From NCBI GenBank assembly GCA_964614945.1, contig CAZTNW010000001.1:310001-374000 (forward strand): a stretch of DNA of 64,000 nt, read 5' to 3'. Numbering within the stretch: the first letter of the stretch is position 1; every line of letters begins with the position of its first letter. Shown here piece after piece: positions 42,000 through 53,400 of this stretch. Source of the DNA: CAZTNW01 sp964614945. GTDB taxonomy: Bacteria > Caldisericota > JANLFM01. The notes under the pieces are model-generated. The model did no database searches. It was not told the origin of the DNA and was given only the letters and a program-made list of their open reading frames with translations. Position numbers and translations under genes: made by a program.

Positions 42000-42369
42000 C
42001 AGCAAACTTTCTTATCAAGCGTTGGAGGTCACGCTTGATCTCATCCCCAGGCTCAACGTAAACATCAGGGGAAATAGAGTATCGCACCCTATCCCCGGCG
42101 GGTATCCCGTCAAGCGCCCCCTGGGGACAGGGGGAAAGATCGTTGCCTTTGATATCACCCTCGACGCCGATACCTACGCTGAGTTGCGAACAAAGAAGAA
42201 AGCCTTGGAGGATTTTGTGGAATCTCATCAGAACGTTCCCGTTACAATCACTTGCAACCCTGATCCGGATTACAGCGGAACTTATCTGGTTGAGCTCTCC
42301 GGAGCTCTCGACGCTAAAGACGGCTTTCTTGCCAGATACACTTTAACTGCTGAGAAGGTTTATCCGTGA
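41992..42369 (+). CDS. Small tail protein (125 aa)
   Basis: GTG 41992 follows the 20-bp duplication. Beta-rich, with A-F-D-I-T-L-D-A-D-T-Y-A-E-L and V-T-I-T-C-N-P-D-P-D-Y-S-G-T-Y-L-V. Its position after the tape measure suits a distal tail/baseplate component. The longer frame from 41884 overlaps the tape measure and is rejected. Confidence 0.6.
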   Translation: MPNSKLSYQALEVTLDLIPRLNVNIRGNRVSHPIPGGYPVKRPLGTGGKIVAFDITLDADTYAELRTKKKALEDFVESHQNVPVTITCNPDPDYSGTYLVELSGALDAKDGFLARYTLTAEKVYP

Positions 42370-45300
42370 GCCTGAATTCCCCCTCCAGCGTAGCCGTCTC
42401 TCATTCCGGCGGTGTGGTTACCCTGACATGGACGAATGGAGACGATTACAGCGGAGTCCGTATCTATCGCAATACAACCAACTCTCCCGCAAAGCTGACC
42501 TCCGTTTCCGGCGGTTCTCAGAGTTTCCAGGATCAACCTCCCACGGGCACCTACTATTACTGGGTGCAGGGCTATACGGATAAAACGAAGTACTGGGACC
42601 CTGAATACGGGTGGATAATTGAGGGAGGAGAGGAGACCTCGATTGTGGCGTCCTCCCCCTCATCGATTGCCGTTTCCGCCCCCTCCGTTCCGTCTACCCC
42701 CACAATGGGCACTCTCACCACTTCCGCCGCTCCGCTGAAGGTTACCGTGCCTTGCTCCGGAGGAGGGGCGGGAACTACCGGGTATAGGATTGAGCGCGCT
42801 CCCGATGCTTCCGGTTCTCCTGGCACCTACGCCGAAATCGGTACCATCGGATATACGGGGAGCACGGTCAATTACGAGGACAAGGATGTTTCTCCGTCCA
42901 CCAAATACTGGTATCGCATCAGAGCATACAATGGCCAAGGTAACTCTGGCTATGCCTCCGCTGCTTATATTACTACTGCTTCCGTTTCCGTTCCCTCCGC
43001 GCCATCCATCACCCTGACGGCGCGCAATACCGCTTTGGAAGTATCCATCTCCCCTGGGAACGATGGTACCTATCCACGCGGCGGATTCAAATTAGCTTGG
43101 GCAAGCAGCTCCCCGCCCTCCACTTACGTCACGATCGGGGATACGGTCAAACACACAATCACAAATTTAACCAACGGTACCACCTATTACGTTCGCTGCA
43201 AGCAGGTGGATACCTATGGAAACGAATCAAGCGCCTCTACCGAGAAAAGCGCGGCACCCAGCTCCGGCTCCGACCTTCCCTCCACCGTGGGCGTTGTCTC
43301 GCTGGAGCTCGTGGGCAAGGATACGCTACATGTCTGGTGGGCTCCGAGCATCCCCCCCTCCGGGGAAACAATAGATAAATACTTTATGTATTTTTATCGC
43401 TGGTCAAGTTCACAATGGCAAGGCCCGTACTCCTTTGTTTCCTACGGGCTGGATGCCTCCCTGGATGGTCGCTACACCACGGACGGTACCGTCAATACGC
43501 GGTATGCCGATTGGGTCAAGGGTGAGCGTTACCGGTTTTGCATGTACGCCCACTCCGCCTCCGGTTGGTCTCCTTCTTACTCTCCCTACGCGTATTGCTA
43601 TATAGGCCCGGAGGCCATCGGCAGCATCGGGAGCGACATACCAGAGGCGGGAAAAATGAAGCTGAAGTGGGACAGTGTTCCCGGAGCCGACCTATATATT
43701 ATTGAGCGCAAGGAGGCAAGGCAGACTAGTCCGGGAACCTGGGGGAGTTATTCTGCCTACATTGAGATTGTTCGCATCGCCAATAGCTATTCGGTCGAAT
43801 CCCCGCTCCTCGAATCCTTCACCGATCTGAACCTAGCCTCCGGCGTTAGGTATATGTGGCGGATTACGCCTTACGATAAGTTCGGCAACACCAATACCAG
43901 CTCTGAATACGGACCTTATACCATCGACGGACAGAGCGTCATTGATCCCGATTTCCTCATCGCCACCCCAAGCGACGGATGCGTCTCTCTGACTTGGAGC
44001 GCCGGTACCGTTCCCCCTCCTCGCAAAATTGCAAAATATCAAATCACCCGGAATACCTCTCCCTCCATTCCCGGAGCCAATACCATAGAAGTAAATGCTA
44101 CCGTCACTAATTTTGCTGACGGCGGAACCTCCGGCTTGGGTTCTCTTTCCAACGGCACCACTTATTTCTACGCGGTTCGCGCCAAGGACGATTTAGGAAA
44201 CTTGTCCGGGTGGGAAATTTCCGGCGCCGTAACGCCGCGAGCTCCGTCCGCTCCCTTACCTCCGCAGAATCTTGTCGCTTATGGGCAAGACGCCGCCTTG
44301 ATCGTCACGTGGACTCCCTCGGACGCCTATTGCTACGTCCTTTATCGCAAACCCGACGGCGGAAGCTATGCTCTGCAAACAGCAGGAGCAAGTACGACAC
44401 TCTCTGCCGGTGCTGCCGCCGGCGCTACGACCATCACGGTAGGCTCCAAAACTAATATGGTCAAGGGAGACTTTCTTGTCCTCGACGATCCCAGCATTAA
44501 TCCCTCCGGCGCTGAAGTAGCGCAAATCACGCAGACTCCCGCGACCACTACAATTTCTATCACACCTCTCGGCAGAGGCCACAGCGCAGGATGTTCGGTC
44601 AAAGAAGCATTCCTCCCTAATGGTTGCAAATTTTCGGAAAGTCCCGGCGTGGGCTCAAAAATATTTTTCAGGGTGCTCGGCGCATCAGGCGTTCTCTTTT
44701 CCTCTTTTTCCAACGAAGATCATGCCACCTTGGGAGAACCGTCTCGCCCAACCATCACGGCTCAGGCGGCAACCAACGATATCGTTATCTCCTGGACGGC
44801 TTCAAGCCCCGGCATCGAAGCTAATAAAATCGCTCATTACCGTTTCTATTGGCGCATCTATGGCGGTTCATGGTCGAATGCCAACCAAGTTTCCGGCCTG
44901 GCCGCCAACCTCTCCTCCTACACTACGGTTCAGGTCGGCGCTAACTATGAATTCAAAGTTGAGGCAGTGGATACGGCCGGTCTGGTTTCGGAAGCCTCCT
45001 TGGCCGTAATAGCCTCCGTGCAAAAACCTCTTCCCCCCGCCGGGCTGATTGCTTTTGCGCAAGAGGATAATGGAGTCTGGTGCTTGATTGCCCAATGGAG
45101 CAAACCCGACAGAACCACCAATGACATCTCTTATTACCGGCTCTACCGAAAGCAAGAGGGAGGATCATACATGCAAATCGGGGGCAATCTCACCGATACG
45201 GCTTACAAGGACCCATTCTCCGGCCTGACTCCCGGCAAGCGTTATTACTATTATGCCGTAGCCTATGACTCGGCCGGTTTTTATTCCAATAACTCCAACG

Positions 45301-45710
45301 TGGATAGCGCTCTCGTGGGGGAACCGGAACGACCGACTAATATTCAATTGCAGTTGGGGGACAGCCAGGTCATGATAACGTGGTCTTCCGCCACTCCAGG
45401 CTCAGCTCCCCTCAGCCATTATCACGTTTGGATGTCTACTAATGGAACATCATTCTCTAAGATCGCCGACGACCTGAACGCTGATCCCAGCGCCGGGGCG
45501 GTGATCAATTCATACACCAAAACAGGACTAACGAACGGAGCCACTTATTGGTTCAAGGTCTCCGTGATAGATAGGGCGAATATAGAGAGTGAATATTCCG
45601 AAACAGCAAGCACTCGTCCCTATCTTCGCCCCAACCCGCCGCGAAATGTTACGGCAGTCCCGGCGGGCAACCTCAAAATTCTTCTCATGTGGGACAATCC
45701 CGAACCCTAA
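42366..45710 (+). CDS. Fibronectin type III-rich tail protein
   Basis: 1114 residues, GTG start overlapping the previous stop. About ten FN3-like modules (repeated W-T, Y-Y-Y-W/V and S-x-T-Y motifs with Y-R-I-x-R-A-Y and T-K-Y-W-Y-R-I-R-A-Y). FN3 modules on phage tails usually bind carbohydrate on the cell surface. A fibre or distal tail protein. No catalytic motif. Confidence 0.8.
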   Translation: MSLNSPSSVAVSHSGGVVTLTWTNGDDYSGVRIYRNTTNSPAKLTSVSGGSQSFQDQPPTGTYYYWVQGYTDKTKYWDPEYGWIIEGGEETSIVASSPSSIAVSAPSVPSTPTMGTLTTSAAPLKVTVPCSGGGAGTTGYRIERAPDASGSPGTYAEIGTIGYTGSTVNYEDKDVSPSTKYWYRIRAYNGQGNSGYASAAYITTASVSVPSAPSITLTARNTALEVSISPGNDGTYPRGGFKLAWASSSPPSTYVTIGDTVKHTITNLTNGTTYYVRCKQVDTYGNESSASTEKSAAPSSGSDLPSTVGVVSLELVGKDTLHVWWAPSIPPSGETIDKYFMYFYRWSSSQWQGPYSFVSYGLDASLDGRYTTDGTVNTRYADWVKGERYRFCMYAHSASGWSPSYSPYAYCYIGPEAIGSIGSDIPEAGKMKLKWDSVPGADLYIIERKEARQTSPGTWGSYSAYIEIVRIANSYSVESPLLESFTDLNLASGVRYMWRITPYDKFGNTNTSSEYGPYTIDGQSVIDPDFLIATPSDGCVSLTWSAGTVPPPRKIAKYQITRNTSPSIPGANTIEVNATVTNFADGGTSGLGSLSNGTTYFYAVRAKDDLGNLSGWEISGAVTPRAPSAPLPPQNLVAYGQDAALIVTWTPSDAYCYVLYRKPDGGSYALQTAGASTTLSAGAAAGATTITVGSKTNMVKGDFLVLDDPSINPSGAEVAQITQTPATTTISITPLGRGHSAGCSVKEAFLPNGCKFSESPGVGSKIFFRVLGASGVLFSSFSNEDHATLGEPSRPTITAQAATNDIVISWTASSPGIEANKIAHYRFYWRIYGGSWSNANQVSGLAANLSSYTTVQVGANYEFKVEAVDTAGLVSEASLAVIASVQKPLPPAGLIAFAQEDNGVWCLIAQWSKPDRTTNDISYYRLYRKQEGGSYMQIGGNLTDTAYKDPFSGLTPGKRYYYYAVAYDSAGFYSNNSNVDSALVGEPERPTNIQLQLGDSQVMITWSSATPGSAPLSHYHVWMSTNGTSFSKIADDLNADPSAGAVINSYTKTGLTNGATYWFKVSVIDRANIESEYSETASTRPYLRPNPPRNVTAVPAGNLKILLMWDNPEP

Positions 45711-45740
45711 TGGTTCAAAAAAAATTCAGGAGAAAATTAG

Positions 45741-46283
45741 ATGCCCATCCAATCAACTGACTTAAAATTTAAGCTGAGCGTTCCCTCGGCTTCGTCCGGC
45801 GGTTCTTCCGCTCAAGCCGATCCCAACGCTTCGCTAGGAAAGTGGTGTTCGACCACGGAGGTCACCGATGCCACGCTGCACAATCTTTTCGACATTGTGA
45901 GCGGCGATGAGAACGCAGCTCAGGAGAGCGAATATCGCTGCATTTTTATCCACAATGCTCACGCGACCTTAACCGCTTTAAGCAGCAAGCTGTGGTTTTC
46001 CGCTGAGGAGGCGGGCGGCGCTAACGCTTATATCGGCCTCGATACAACCAGCGCCTCTGCTTATACTTCAGCCGTCCAACAAGCTCTCGTGGTAGCCGAC
46101 GAGGATACCGCGCCTTCCGGGATTTCTTTTAACAATCCCACCTCAAAAGCGACGGGTCTTTCGGTCGGCGATCTTACCGCTGCCTACGTAAAGGGAATTT
46201 GGGTGAAAAGGACCACGACAAACAGCGCAGCCATGGACAACGACAGCGTGACCCTGAAGTTCGAGTGCGAAACTTCGGCGTAG
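45741..46283 (+). CDS. Phage structural protein (180 aa)
   Basis: AGGAG ribosome site. Beta-rich and Ser/Ala-rich, with S-S-A-Q-A-D-P-N-A-S-L-G and T-L-K-F-E-C-E-T-S-A. It lies among tail-tip genes; perhaps a fibre accessory domain. Confidence 0.6.
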   Translation: MPIQSTDLKFKLSVPSASSGGSSAQADPNASLGKWCSTTEVTDATLHNLFDIVSGDENAAQESEYRCIFIHNAHATLTALSSKLWFSAEEAGGANAYIGLDTTSASAYTSAVQQALVVADEDTAPSGISFNNPTSKATGLSVGDLTAAYVKGIWVKRTTTNSAAMDNDSVTLKFECETSA

Positions 46284-46296
46284 GAAAGGAGGAAAA

Positions 46297-46611
46297 ATGA
46301 TAACCGAGAATGACGTTAGGCTGATCAGGCAATTTCTTCTCGCCAAGGAAGAGGACCGCACTGCGAATGCCGAAAAAATATGGAGATACCTGACCGAAAC
46401 GAGAAAACTTAACCTTGAAGTCGAAAAGCCCAATTCGGGGCGGCGCAAGCATTGGGGAATTCCCGACTCCGTCGACGAGGTAGTGATTCTCGTCGCTTAT
46501 GGCAGAGAGCCTATCTGGAGAATACCCGCTAGCCTGAAGAAGCGAGAGATGGGAATCTTTGAGACTCTCATAGAAGTCCCCAAAGAGCTCAAGGACGCAG
46601 TAAGGATATAG
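46297..46611 (+). CDS. Hypothetical tail-region protein (104 aa)
   Basis: GGAGG before ATG. Charged helices followed by a beta segment (V-D-E-V-V-I-L-V-A-Y-G). No family recognised. Confidence 0.6.
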   Translation: MITENDVRLIRQFLLAKEEDRTANAEKIWRYLTETRKLNLEVEKPNSGRRKHWGIPDSVDEVVILVAYGREPIWRIPASLKKREMGIFETLIEVPKELKDAVRI

Positions 46612-46614
46612 CAC

Positions 46615-47730
46615 ATGCTGAGCGTCAAGGACAATGCGGAATCTGAGCTCGCCTCCCCGCTGAGTCAAGGGGCTACGACCGCCTCTTGCGTTACCGGAGA
46701 CGGGTCTAAGTTCAGCGCCTCCAATTTCATTCTGACCATCTGTGATCCCGCTGCTGGGTCCAACTTGGAAAAAGTGTTGGTTTCCAGCCGTTCCGGGGAC
46801 ACCTTCACCATTTCACAACGAGGATACGGGGGCACCAGCGACATTGCTCACAATACCGGCTCGATCATCTATCAGGGCACGATCCAGCACCTTGTCGAGG
46901 AACTTCAAGCGCAATTTAACGTTTCCACCGGCCACGATCATGATGGAACGGATTCTAAAAAGGCGGATTGGTCAAACCTTGATAATAAACCGTCTACCTT
47001 TACGCCCTCCTCTCACAAAACCACTCATCAGACCGGCGGTTCCGATGAGATTTCCATTGCCGGGCTCTCCGGGGAAGCGGCAGATAAACAAAAACCGGAA
47101 ATTTCCGGCCTGACCGCGACTACCGATGCTCCCGACGGCGCGAACGACTTCATCCCGATTTATGATAATTCGGCCGCCGGTAACCGAAAAATAAAATTTG
47201 ATGACGCGGCCAAGCGCAAGCAGACCATGCTCTTAACGGGGGTGGGTTCCTGTCCCTCCAAAACCAATGGGGCGATTGCCCAAGCTATGATCGAGATGCC
47301 GACAAACAAGCAAACCCTGTTGCTTCCCGCCTTTCCCGATGGAGCAACAAAATCCGTCGAATGGGACGTTATCGTTCCCGACTCTTACGATGGCGGAACA
47401 GTAAAGTTCAAAGTCTACTGGACGGCGAACTCCACTTCCGCAAACTCCGTCAAGTGGGGCCTCAAGGCGAGAGCGTATGGCGATGATGATGCTCTCGACC
47501 AGGCTTACGGGACGGAAGTTACGATCACCGACGCAAACAAGTCCACGGCTTTCGATTTGAACATTTCGGACGAATCGGAAGCGCTAAGCATCGGCGGCAC
47601 ACCCGCCGGGGGAAAACTTCTCCACTTTTGTCTCTCTCGCTTAGGCGCTGATGCGGCCGATACTCTGACCGTCGATGCTTACCTGATCGGCGTGTTGTTG
47701 GAATTCGGCACAAACAAATGGAGCGATTGA
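46615..47730 (+). CDS. Tail-fibre/structural protein (371 aa)
   Basis: N-terminal half is like phage fibre tails (I-S-Q-R-G-Y-G-G-T, G-H-D-H-D-G-T-D-S-K). The middle has H-K-T-T-H-Q-T-G-G-S-D-E-I, a repeat found in siphophage fibres, and the end is beta-rich. Probably part of the receptor-binding apparatus. Confidence 0.65.
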   Translation: MLSVKDNAESELASPLSQGATTASCVTGDGSKFSASNFILTICDPAAGSNLEKVLVSSRSGDTFTISQRGYGGTSDIAHNTGSIIYQGTIQHLVEELQAQFNVSTGHDHDGTDSKKADWSNLDNKPSTFTPSSHKTTHQTGGSDEISIAGLSGEAADKQKPEISGLTATTDAPDGANDFIPIYDNSAAGNRKIKFDDAAKRKQTMLLTGVGSCPSKTNGAIAQAMIEMPTNKQTLLLPAFPDGATKSVEWDVIVPDSYDGGTVKFKVYWTANSTSANSVKWGLKARAYGDDDALDQAYGTEVTITDANKSTAFDLNISDESEALSIGGTPAGGKLLHFCLSRLGADAADTLTVDAYLIGVLLEFGTNKWSD

Positions 47731-48410
47731 TGAATCTCGAAAAATACGGCGAAAATGAGCTAAAGATCATCGGTTCCTCGGCAATTCTGACGCCGCAGGA
47801 TTTTCAAATCTTGACCTCCCTGAAGCAAGAGCTGCAAAAATCTTTCCTCACCGCTCAGGTCTTCCGCACCCGCACGGAGATGGAGGTTTCCGTGCTGAAC
47901 GACATAAAACACCCGACTCCGGATTCCAAATATTGGCAGTCCGTGCGAGAGCAAAACGTAATGTTCCAGGAGCTCGTGATGCTCTCTTATGAATACCGAA
48001 AAAATTTGATCGAAATCGAGAAGCTCAAGCGACGGCTCGAGAAAGAGCGTGATGATCTGGAGCGCCAACTGCTCCAGATTGAGATGGAACGCAAATCCTT
48101 CATCGCTTGCAACCAGGAGAGAACAGCGAAAGACAGGATCAGGGAAATCAAGGAGTGGCACGAAATCAAGACCGTCCTTGAACCCTTTCTCGAATGCGGC
48201 GCCGAGGAAGTGAACGATCATCAGCTCATCGCATTGACGAGACGCTATGCTTTTGAATTTCTCCTGGCTTCCAATGCCTCCCTCCCCGAAAAACAGAATC
48301 TGGCGGGAAATCTTCACACAGCGCTCAGGCTTTGTCGAGAGCGCGAATTGATACAGAAAGCTCTTTCCGTGCTTTCCAAGGAAGCACGGAAAGAGCTCGA
48401 GAGGCTATAA
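47730..48410 (+). CDS. Coiled-coil phage protein (226 aa)
   Basis: ATG 47730 has GGAG 6 nt upstream and follows the previous stop (TGATG). Nearly all helix: E-K-L-K-R-R-L-E-K-E-R-D-D-L-E-R-Q-L-L is a strong coiled coil. Similar to proteins found next to fibre genes in other temperate phages; function unknown. Confidence 0.6.
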   Translation: MNLEKYGENELKIIGSSAILTPQDFQILTSLKQELQKSFLTAQVFRTRTEMEVSVLNDIKHPTPDSKYWQSVREQNVMFQELVMLSYEYRKNLIEIEKLKRRLEKERDDLERQLLQIEMERKSFIACNQERTAKDRIREIKEWHEIKTVLEPFLECGAEEVNDHQLIALTRRYAFEFLLASNASLPEKQNLAGNLHTALRLCRERELIQKALSVLSKEARKELERL

Positions 48411-48830
48411 TGCCCGGCATCTGGTCGAGCGGGGGCAGCCTCGCCACCGCCCGTTACAGACTCGCCGGTTGCGGTACCCAGACTGCCGGATTAAGCTTCG
48501 GAGGTTCCGCAGCAGCAGGCTCCAGCGCCGCCACCGAGGAATATGACGGCACCTCCTGGTCGAGCGGGGGCAGCCTCGCCACCGCCCGTTACAGACTCGC
48601 CGGTTGCGGTNNNNNNNNNNNNNNNNNNNNNNNNNNNNNNNNNNNNNNNNNNNNNNNNNNNNNNNNNNNNNNNNNNNNNNNNNNNNNNNNNNNNNNNNNN
48701 NNNNNNNNNNTTCGGAGGTTCCGCAGCAGCAGGCTCCAGCGCCGCCACCGAGGAATATGACGGCAATCCTCCTCTTTTCCCCCGTTCTCCCTCTAGCGGA
48801 GCGGCAATCGGAGTGCCGTGGATGATCTAA
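48410..48830 (+). CDS. Kelch-like repeat fibre protein (interrupted by assembly gap)
   Basis: Repeats of W-S-S-G-G-S-L-A-T-A-R-Y-R-L-A-G-C-G-T-Q-T-A-G-L and F-G-G-S-A-A-A-G-S-S-A-A-T-E-E-Y-D-G form kelch-like blades, common in phage fibres of the W-S-S-G-G-S-L type. The gap (48611-48710) fell in the repeat tract, so length and frame across it are unknown. After the gap, the frame ends in V-P-W-M-I and TAA 48828. Confidence 0.6.
48611..48710. other. Assembly gap (100 N) in repeat tract
   Basis: A placeholder of exactly 100 N inside kelch-like repeats that are near-identical on both sides. The true length is unknown. Confidence 0.98.
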
Positions 48831-48834
48831 TCTC

Positions 48835-50456
48835 ATGATCGGAGCATCATCGCACAACAAAACCGCTCACAACAAGAGCGCTTACAATGTCGTCGGCTTT
48901 CTTTCTGCCAATAAAATCCTGCAACTATTTTGGACAACGGCCAACAATTCCGCTCAAGCCATTCAAATTAAATGGCACAACTTGGCCCGCATCGCCAAGG
49001 GATCATCTTTCCTCTGGCACACCCTCGCCCTCGCCGACCGCACCGTCAAACTCCTCTGGCATGTAGCGGGGCATGTTGCCCTGCTCCTCGCGGCCAAGTG
49101 GCACGTTCTCGCCAGAGCGACTTCCGAAAGAGCCTTCCTCTGGCATGTACGTGTTATAGCAGATCGCGCCGTAAAGTCCCTCTGGAAAGTTCGAGAACTA
49201 ACCGCTAAATCATCTCAGCTCCTCTGGAATTTATCGGGATTTGTCGGTTCCGCCAAGAATCTTCTTTGGAAAGTTCGAAAACTAACCGTTAAATCATCTC
49301 AGTTCCTCTGGAACAATCTCGCTTCTATTTTCCGCGCCAAGAGCTTACTCTGGCACGTTAAATCGCTGGCTTCAAAAGCAGTTCAATTATTTTGGAATTT
49401 AAAGTCGTCTACAGCCAAAGCTTTACAATTCCCGTGGGGGATCAGGAGCAAAGCAGCAAGGGAAGTCAGCGCTCTTTGGCACACCCTCACCCTCGCCGAC
49501 CGCACCGTCAAACTCGCCTGGCATGTCCTCGCCCTCGCCGACCGCACCGTCAAACTCGCCTGGCATGTCCTCGCCCTCGCCGACCGCACCGTCAANNNNN
49601 NNNNNNNNNNNNNNNNNNNNNNNNNNNNNNNNNNNNNNNNNNNNNNNNNNNNNNNNNNNNNNNNNNNNNNNNNNNNNNNNNNNNNNNNNNNNNNNACCGC
49701 ACCGTCAAACTCGCCTGGCATGTCCTCGCCCTCGCCGACCGCACCGTCAAACTCGCCTGGCACACCCTCGCCCTCGCCGACCGCACCGTCAAACTCCTCT
49801 GGCATGTAGCGGGGCATGTTGCCCTGCTCCTCGCGGCCAAGTGGCACGTTCTCGCCAGTGTTAGCTTAGCGCGAACGTTTCGGTGGAGCCTTAATTCTTT
49901 TGCGAGTCTTGAAAATAACTTTTCGTGGAGCTTGCGCTCCCTGGTTTCGAAGGCTCGCACCTTCCTTTATAAGATCTTTTCGGTGGTCATTTGGACGGAC
50001 ACAAGCAATAACGCGCTACCCTCGATCTGGCTTTTGTCTCCTTCCCCCCAGGCTCCCAATATCTTAGTGAGCAATACTTTTAAGATAAAGAATACTTCCT
50101 CCGTCAACCTGACTGGTTGCAAAATAACTATTCACGATAATTTCGAGCACGATACCCTGCCTTCATCCGGGGGCGCTTTAGCGACCGGCAACACAGAGAG
50201 CTCGGTCGGAACTTGGACGACGATAGGGTATCTCGCAGGCTACAGCTACCTGGGCCTGGGGACGATAAATGCGGGTTCATCCGTAACCATTCAGATCAGG
50301 ACTCAAATAGCTGCTGCGGGCGATTATTTTGCCCGTTTGCATTTTGAGGGGACTAGGGACGGCATCAGCATCCATTCCGACCAGATGGTTGGAATCAGCT
50401 ACAAGGTTATCCAAGCGCTGAAGCGACCCGGAGAACTTAAGGTGAGAATACTGTGA
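48835..50456 (+). CDS. Trp-periodic repeat tail protein (interrupted by assembly gap)
   Basis: From ATG 48835 the protein consists of units of about 14 residues, each with a Trp: examples F-L-W-H-T-L-A-L-A-D-R-T-V-K and L-A-W-H-V-L-A-L-A-D-R-T-V-K. A gap lies at 49596-49695; the frame after it continues the same repeats. The C-terminal 180 residues (from about 49900) become a beta-rich domain (G-Y-L-A-G-Y-S-Y-L-G-L-G-T-I). The last bases overlap the start of the next gene. Probably a tail fibre with a repeated, perhaps beta-helical or coiled, shaft. Confidence 0.6.
49596..49695. other. Assembly gap (100 N) in 42-bp repeat tract
   Basis: Placeholder inside near-identical 42-bp units of the type ctggcatgtcctcgccctcg. 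Copy number cannot be known. Confidence 0.98.
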
Positions 50457-53400
50457 AAGCTACGGGATATAAATTTGACATTTACCGCTCTACCAGCGAG
50501 GGCGGCGCTTATACCAAGATTGCAGAGCTTCAGGGCAATATTTTTGAATACCTCGACGGCGATTTAAGCGTAGACCAAGCCTATTGGTACAAGCTAAAAA
50601 CCGTCGATCCTCAGACGGGCCTGGAAAGCGATTTCACCACACCCGTTTCCTGCCTTGCCCGTGCGGAGACACCGCCCTCGGTGCCGACGGGATTAAGCGT
50701 TACAAGCAACGATAAGAAAGTTAGCCTGCAATGGGTCGCCTCGACCAAGGGAACCCATTATATCGAACAATATCTCATCTATCGTAGCGACGACGGAAGT
50801 GATTATTATCTTGTGGGTTGCTCTACCGTAACCACATTCACTGACTACGGAGTGGAGTACGGTTCCAGCTATCACTATGTCGTTTCGGCGAGAGATATCA
50901 TGGGCATAGAGAGCGATAAATCCGCTCCCGTGCAGACCACGGTCGCGGGAGCATATATTGATCCCCCGACAAACCTAGAGGCCGTAGCGGGAGCCGACGC
51001 GGTTAAGCTGTCCTGGACAGCCTCGCTTAATGCTGCCCGGTACAAGGTATACAAGAACAATAGTTACGTCGGGGAAACTACAGAGACTAGCTTTATCGAA
51101 ATTGACGCCAATCATGTGAGCCGCACCTACAGAGTCAAAGCGGTCACAAACACGGAAAAGGAATCCGCTCCGTCTTCGCCTGCCGTCGCCACCCCCGTCC
51201 CTCCTTCCGCCGCAATTACCTCCCCGGCGTCTCCCCATACTACCTATTCGGGCAGCGTGGAGCTCAAGGGGACGTCGCAGGAGGATTTCAGCATAAAGTA
51301 TGTCGAGATCAAAATAGACTACGGAGGAGGGAAAATCGAGTACACCAGAGCAGGCGGGGCTAAAGACTGGCATTGTCTCGTCCAGCTCGACGGCAATTGC
51401 ACGGTTTACGCAAGAGCCGAGAGCAAGGCGGGGAATATCTCCGCTTGGTCGAATTCCATCTCCATCACGGTCAGCGCGCCGGGCAGGGTATACAAGAGAA
51501 CGGGCGATACGTGGACATTGCTCGATAATACTTATAATGTCACTGTCGAGAAAAAGCTTAATGCCGCCAACACCGCTTCTTTTTCCACGACAAGCAAGCA
51601 ACTGGAAAGCAAAAATTATATTTGTATCCGAGCCTCGGACAACATATATTTCAGCGGCAGGGTCTTGGATTCCAGCCATTCCAATGAATTCGATTGGAGT
51701 TACGCGCTGGTAGACGACAGCGGTGAGCTCATCAACGTTTATGTCGATGAGCTCGATGATGATTGGAGACGAGAAAATAACATAAACAGCGTCCTGTTGG
51801 AACTTTTTAAGTCCGCCAACAGGAAGGGGTTTATCAAAATCGGAATAGAGGCAATATCCGATTTTGCCCACCCCTGCGCCGGACTGCCGCTCGACGAGAA
51901 GAGCCTGAGAGAGGTGTTGGAATACATCGTCCAATTCACCGGAGACGAATTTTACTACGATTGTAAGCTGGGCAAGATTGTCTTTTTCACGCCTCCGACC
52001 AACCCCTCATCGTCCGGCTTGGTCTTGGAATATGGGCAGAATATCTCTACCTGGAACGTCCAGGAGCGGACGGAACAAATCATCAACAGCGCGAAGTTGA
52101 CGTATTCGATAGAGAACTTTCCCGTCAAAGCAGATGCCCTAACGGAATTTGCCGTCAAAAAGCAGATTTTGGGTTTTCCCGACAAGGGAAGGTTCCAGCC
52201 GTTCTTGGGGGTAATCTGCGCGGACTATTCTCGCGTCTATTATACCGTCGAAGCCCCTCCGGTGGAGGCTTGGTTCCCCATTATCGTGAATCACCCGATG
52301 CGAGATTGGACTTTCTCCTTTAAGATCGGCAGAGCCGCCTTTACGGAAGACAAGGGAAGACCAGCCGCACTTCCGACCGATCTTCCGCCGGATTTTCATG
52401 TAGTCTTCCAGCTCAGAGAAATTAAAGTGAGCTCCCGGCAGGGTATCGGGCCGACCATTCTCGACGATCCCAACCCTCTAGTCCTACAGAAGGAATTCAT
52501 CTACGCCGGCCTCGGCATTCCTCATTACAAGGAGGGGGGAACAATTAAGCAATTTAATGTCTCCTTCGCCGCCGAGGGAACGGAAACAGAGGAGAAATTC
52601 TATTATTGCCGCGTCGCTTTCTTCCAAGAAGCGGGCGGCGGGGTAGATTTGCGAAACTGCTATATAGTTTCGTGGGTGAACGATAAGTTCGGAGCAAACG
52701 TCTGGGGCACCACTCCTCCATGGGGAACAGACTATTTCTGGACTGCCTCCGGCGAGGTCTCACAATCTATCCATATGCCGCCCAAGGCCGGGAAAAATTG
52801 TATCGGCATGATGTCGGGCCCCTACATTAACCCCTCCCAGGGCGGAGGAAAGATAACATCCCCGCGAGGCTTGGGGCTGCGCTTCGGCGACTATACTTCA
52901 CTCTCCCTTTACCTGTGCGGCTCTATTCTTGTTACCCTCTATCCGCTTTATCACCCACCCGTTTGCCGTACCGCCAGGACAACGCCCCACCTGGTCTCTA
53001 GTATGCTCGATCCGAACTGGGAAGAGATCAAACTCCCCCTTGCCCTGAATTCTGACCAAGAGGATTATGTCCTCGACTACTTCGACATCACGCCCGACCT
53101 CTACGGGGTCGCACACATCGATGACCTTGCCTTCGTGGGTGCCCTAGATAAAAAGATAAGCAAGTCCATCACGGATTTCATCCCGGGGTCGACTTCGATT
53201 GAGGATTACGGCAGATGCCTATGGCGCGAGAGCAGAAGGTTTCCCTCCACCGGCCTGGCGCAGAAGTATATAGAAAACCTTCTGACAAAGCACCATCAGC
53301 CTCTGACTTCCATAACTTTTGCCTACCCGTACCTCAGCAATCTCAACCTTGGAAACACAATAGAGTTTCATCTTCCCGATTATGCCGACACCAAGCGTAT

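Noticed and set aside
48410..50456. Frameshifts in the fibre genes
   Set aside because: The changes of frame occur at runs of exactly 100 N, which are placeholders; they carry no frame information.
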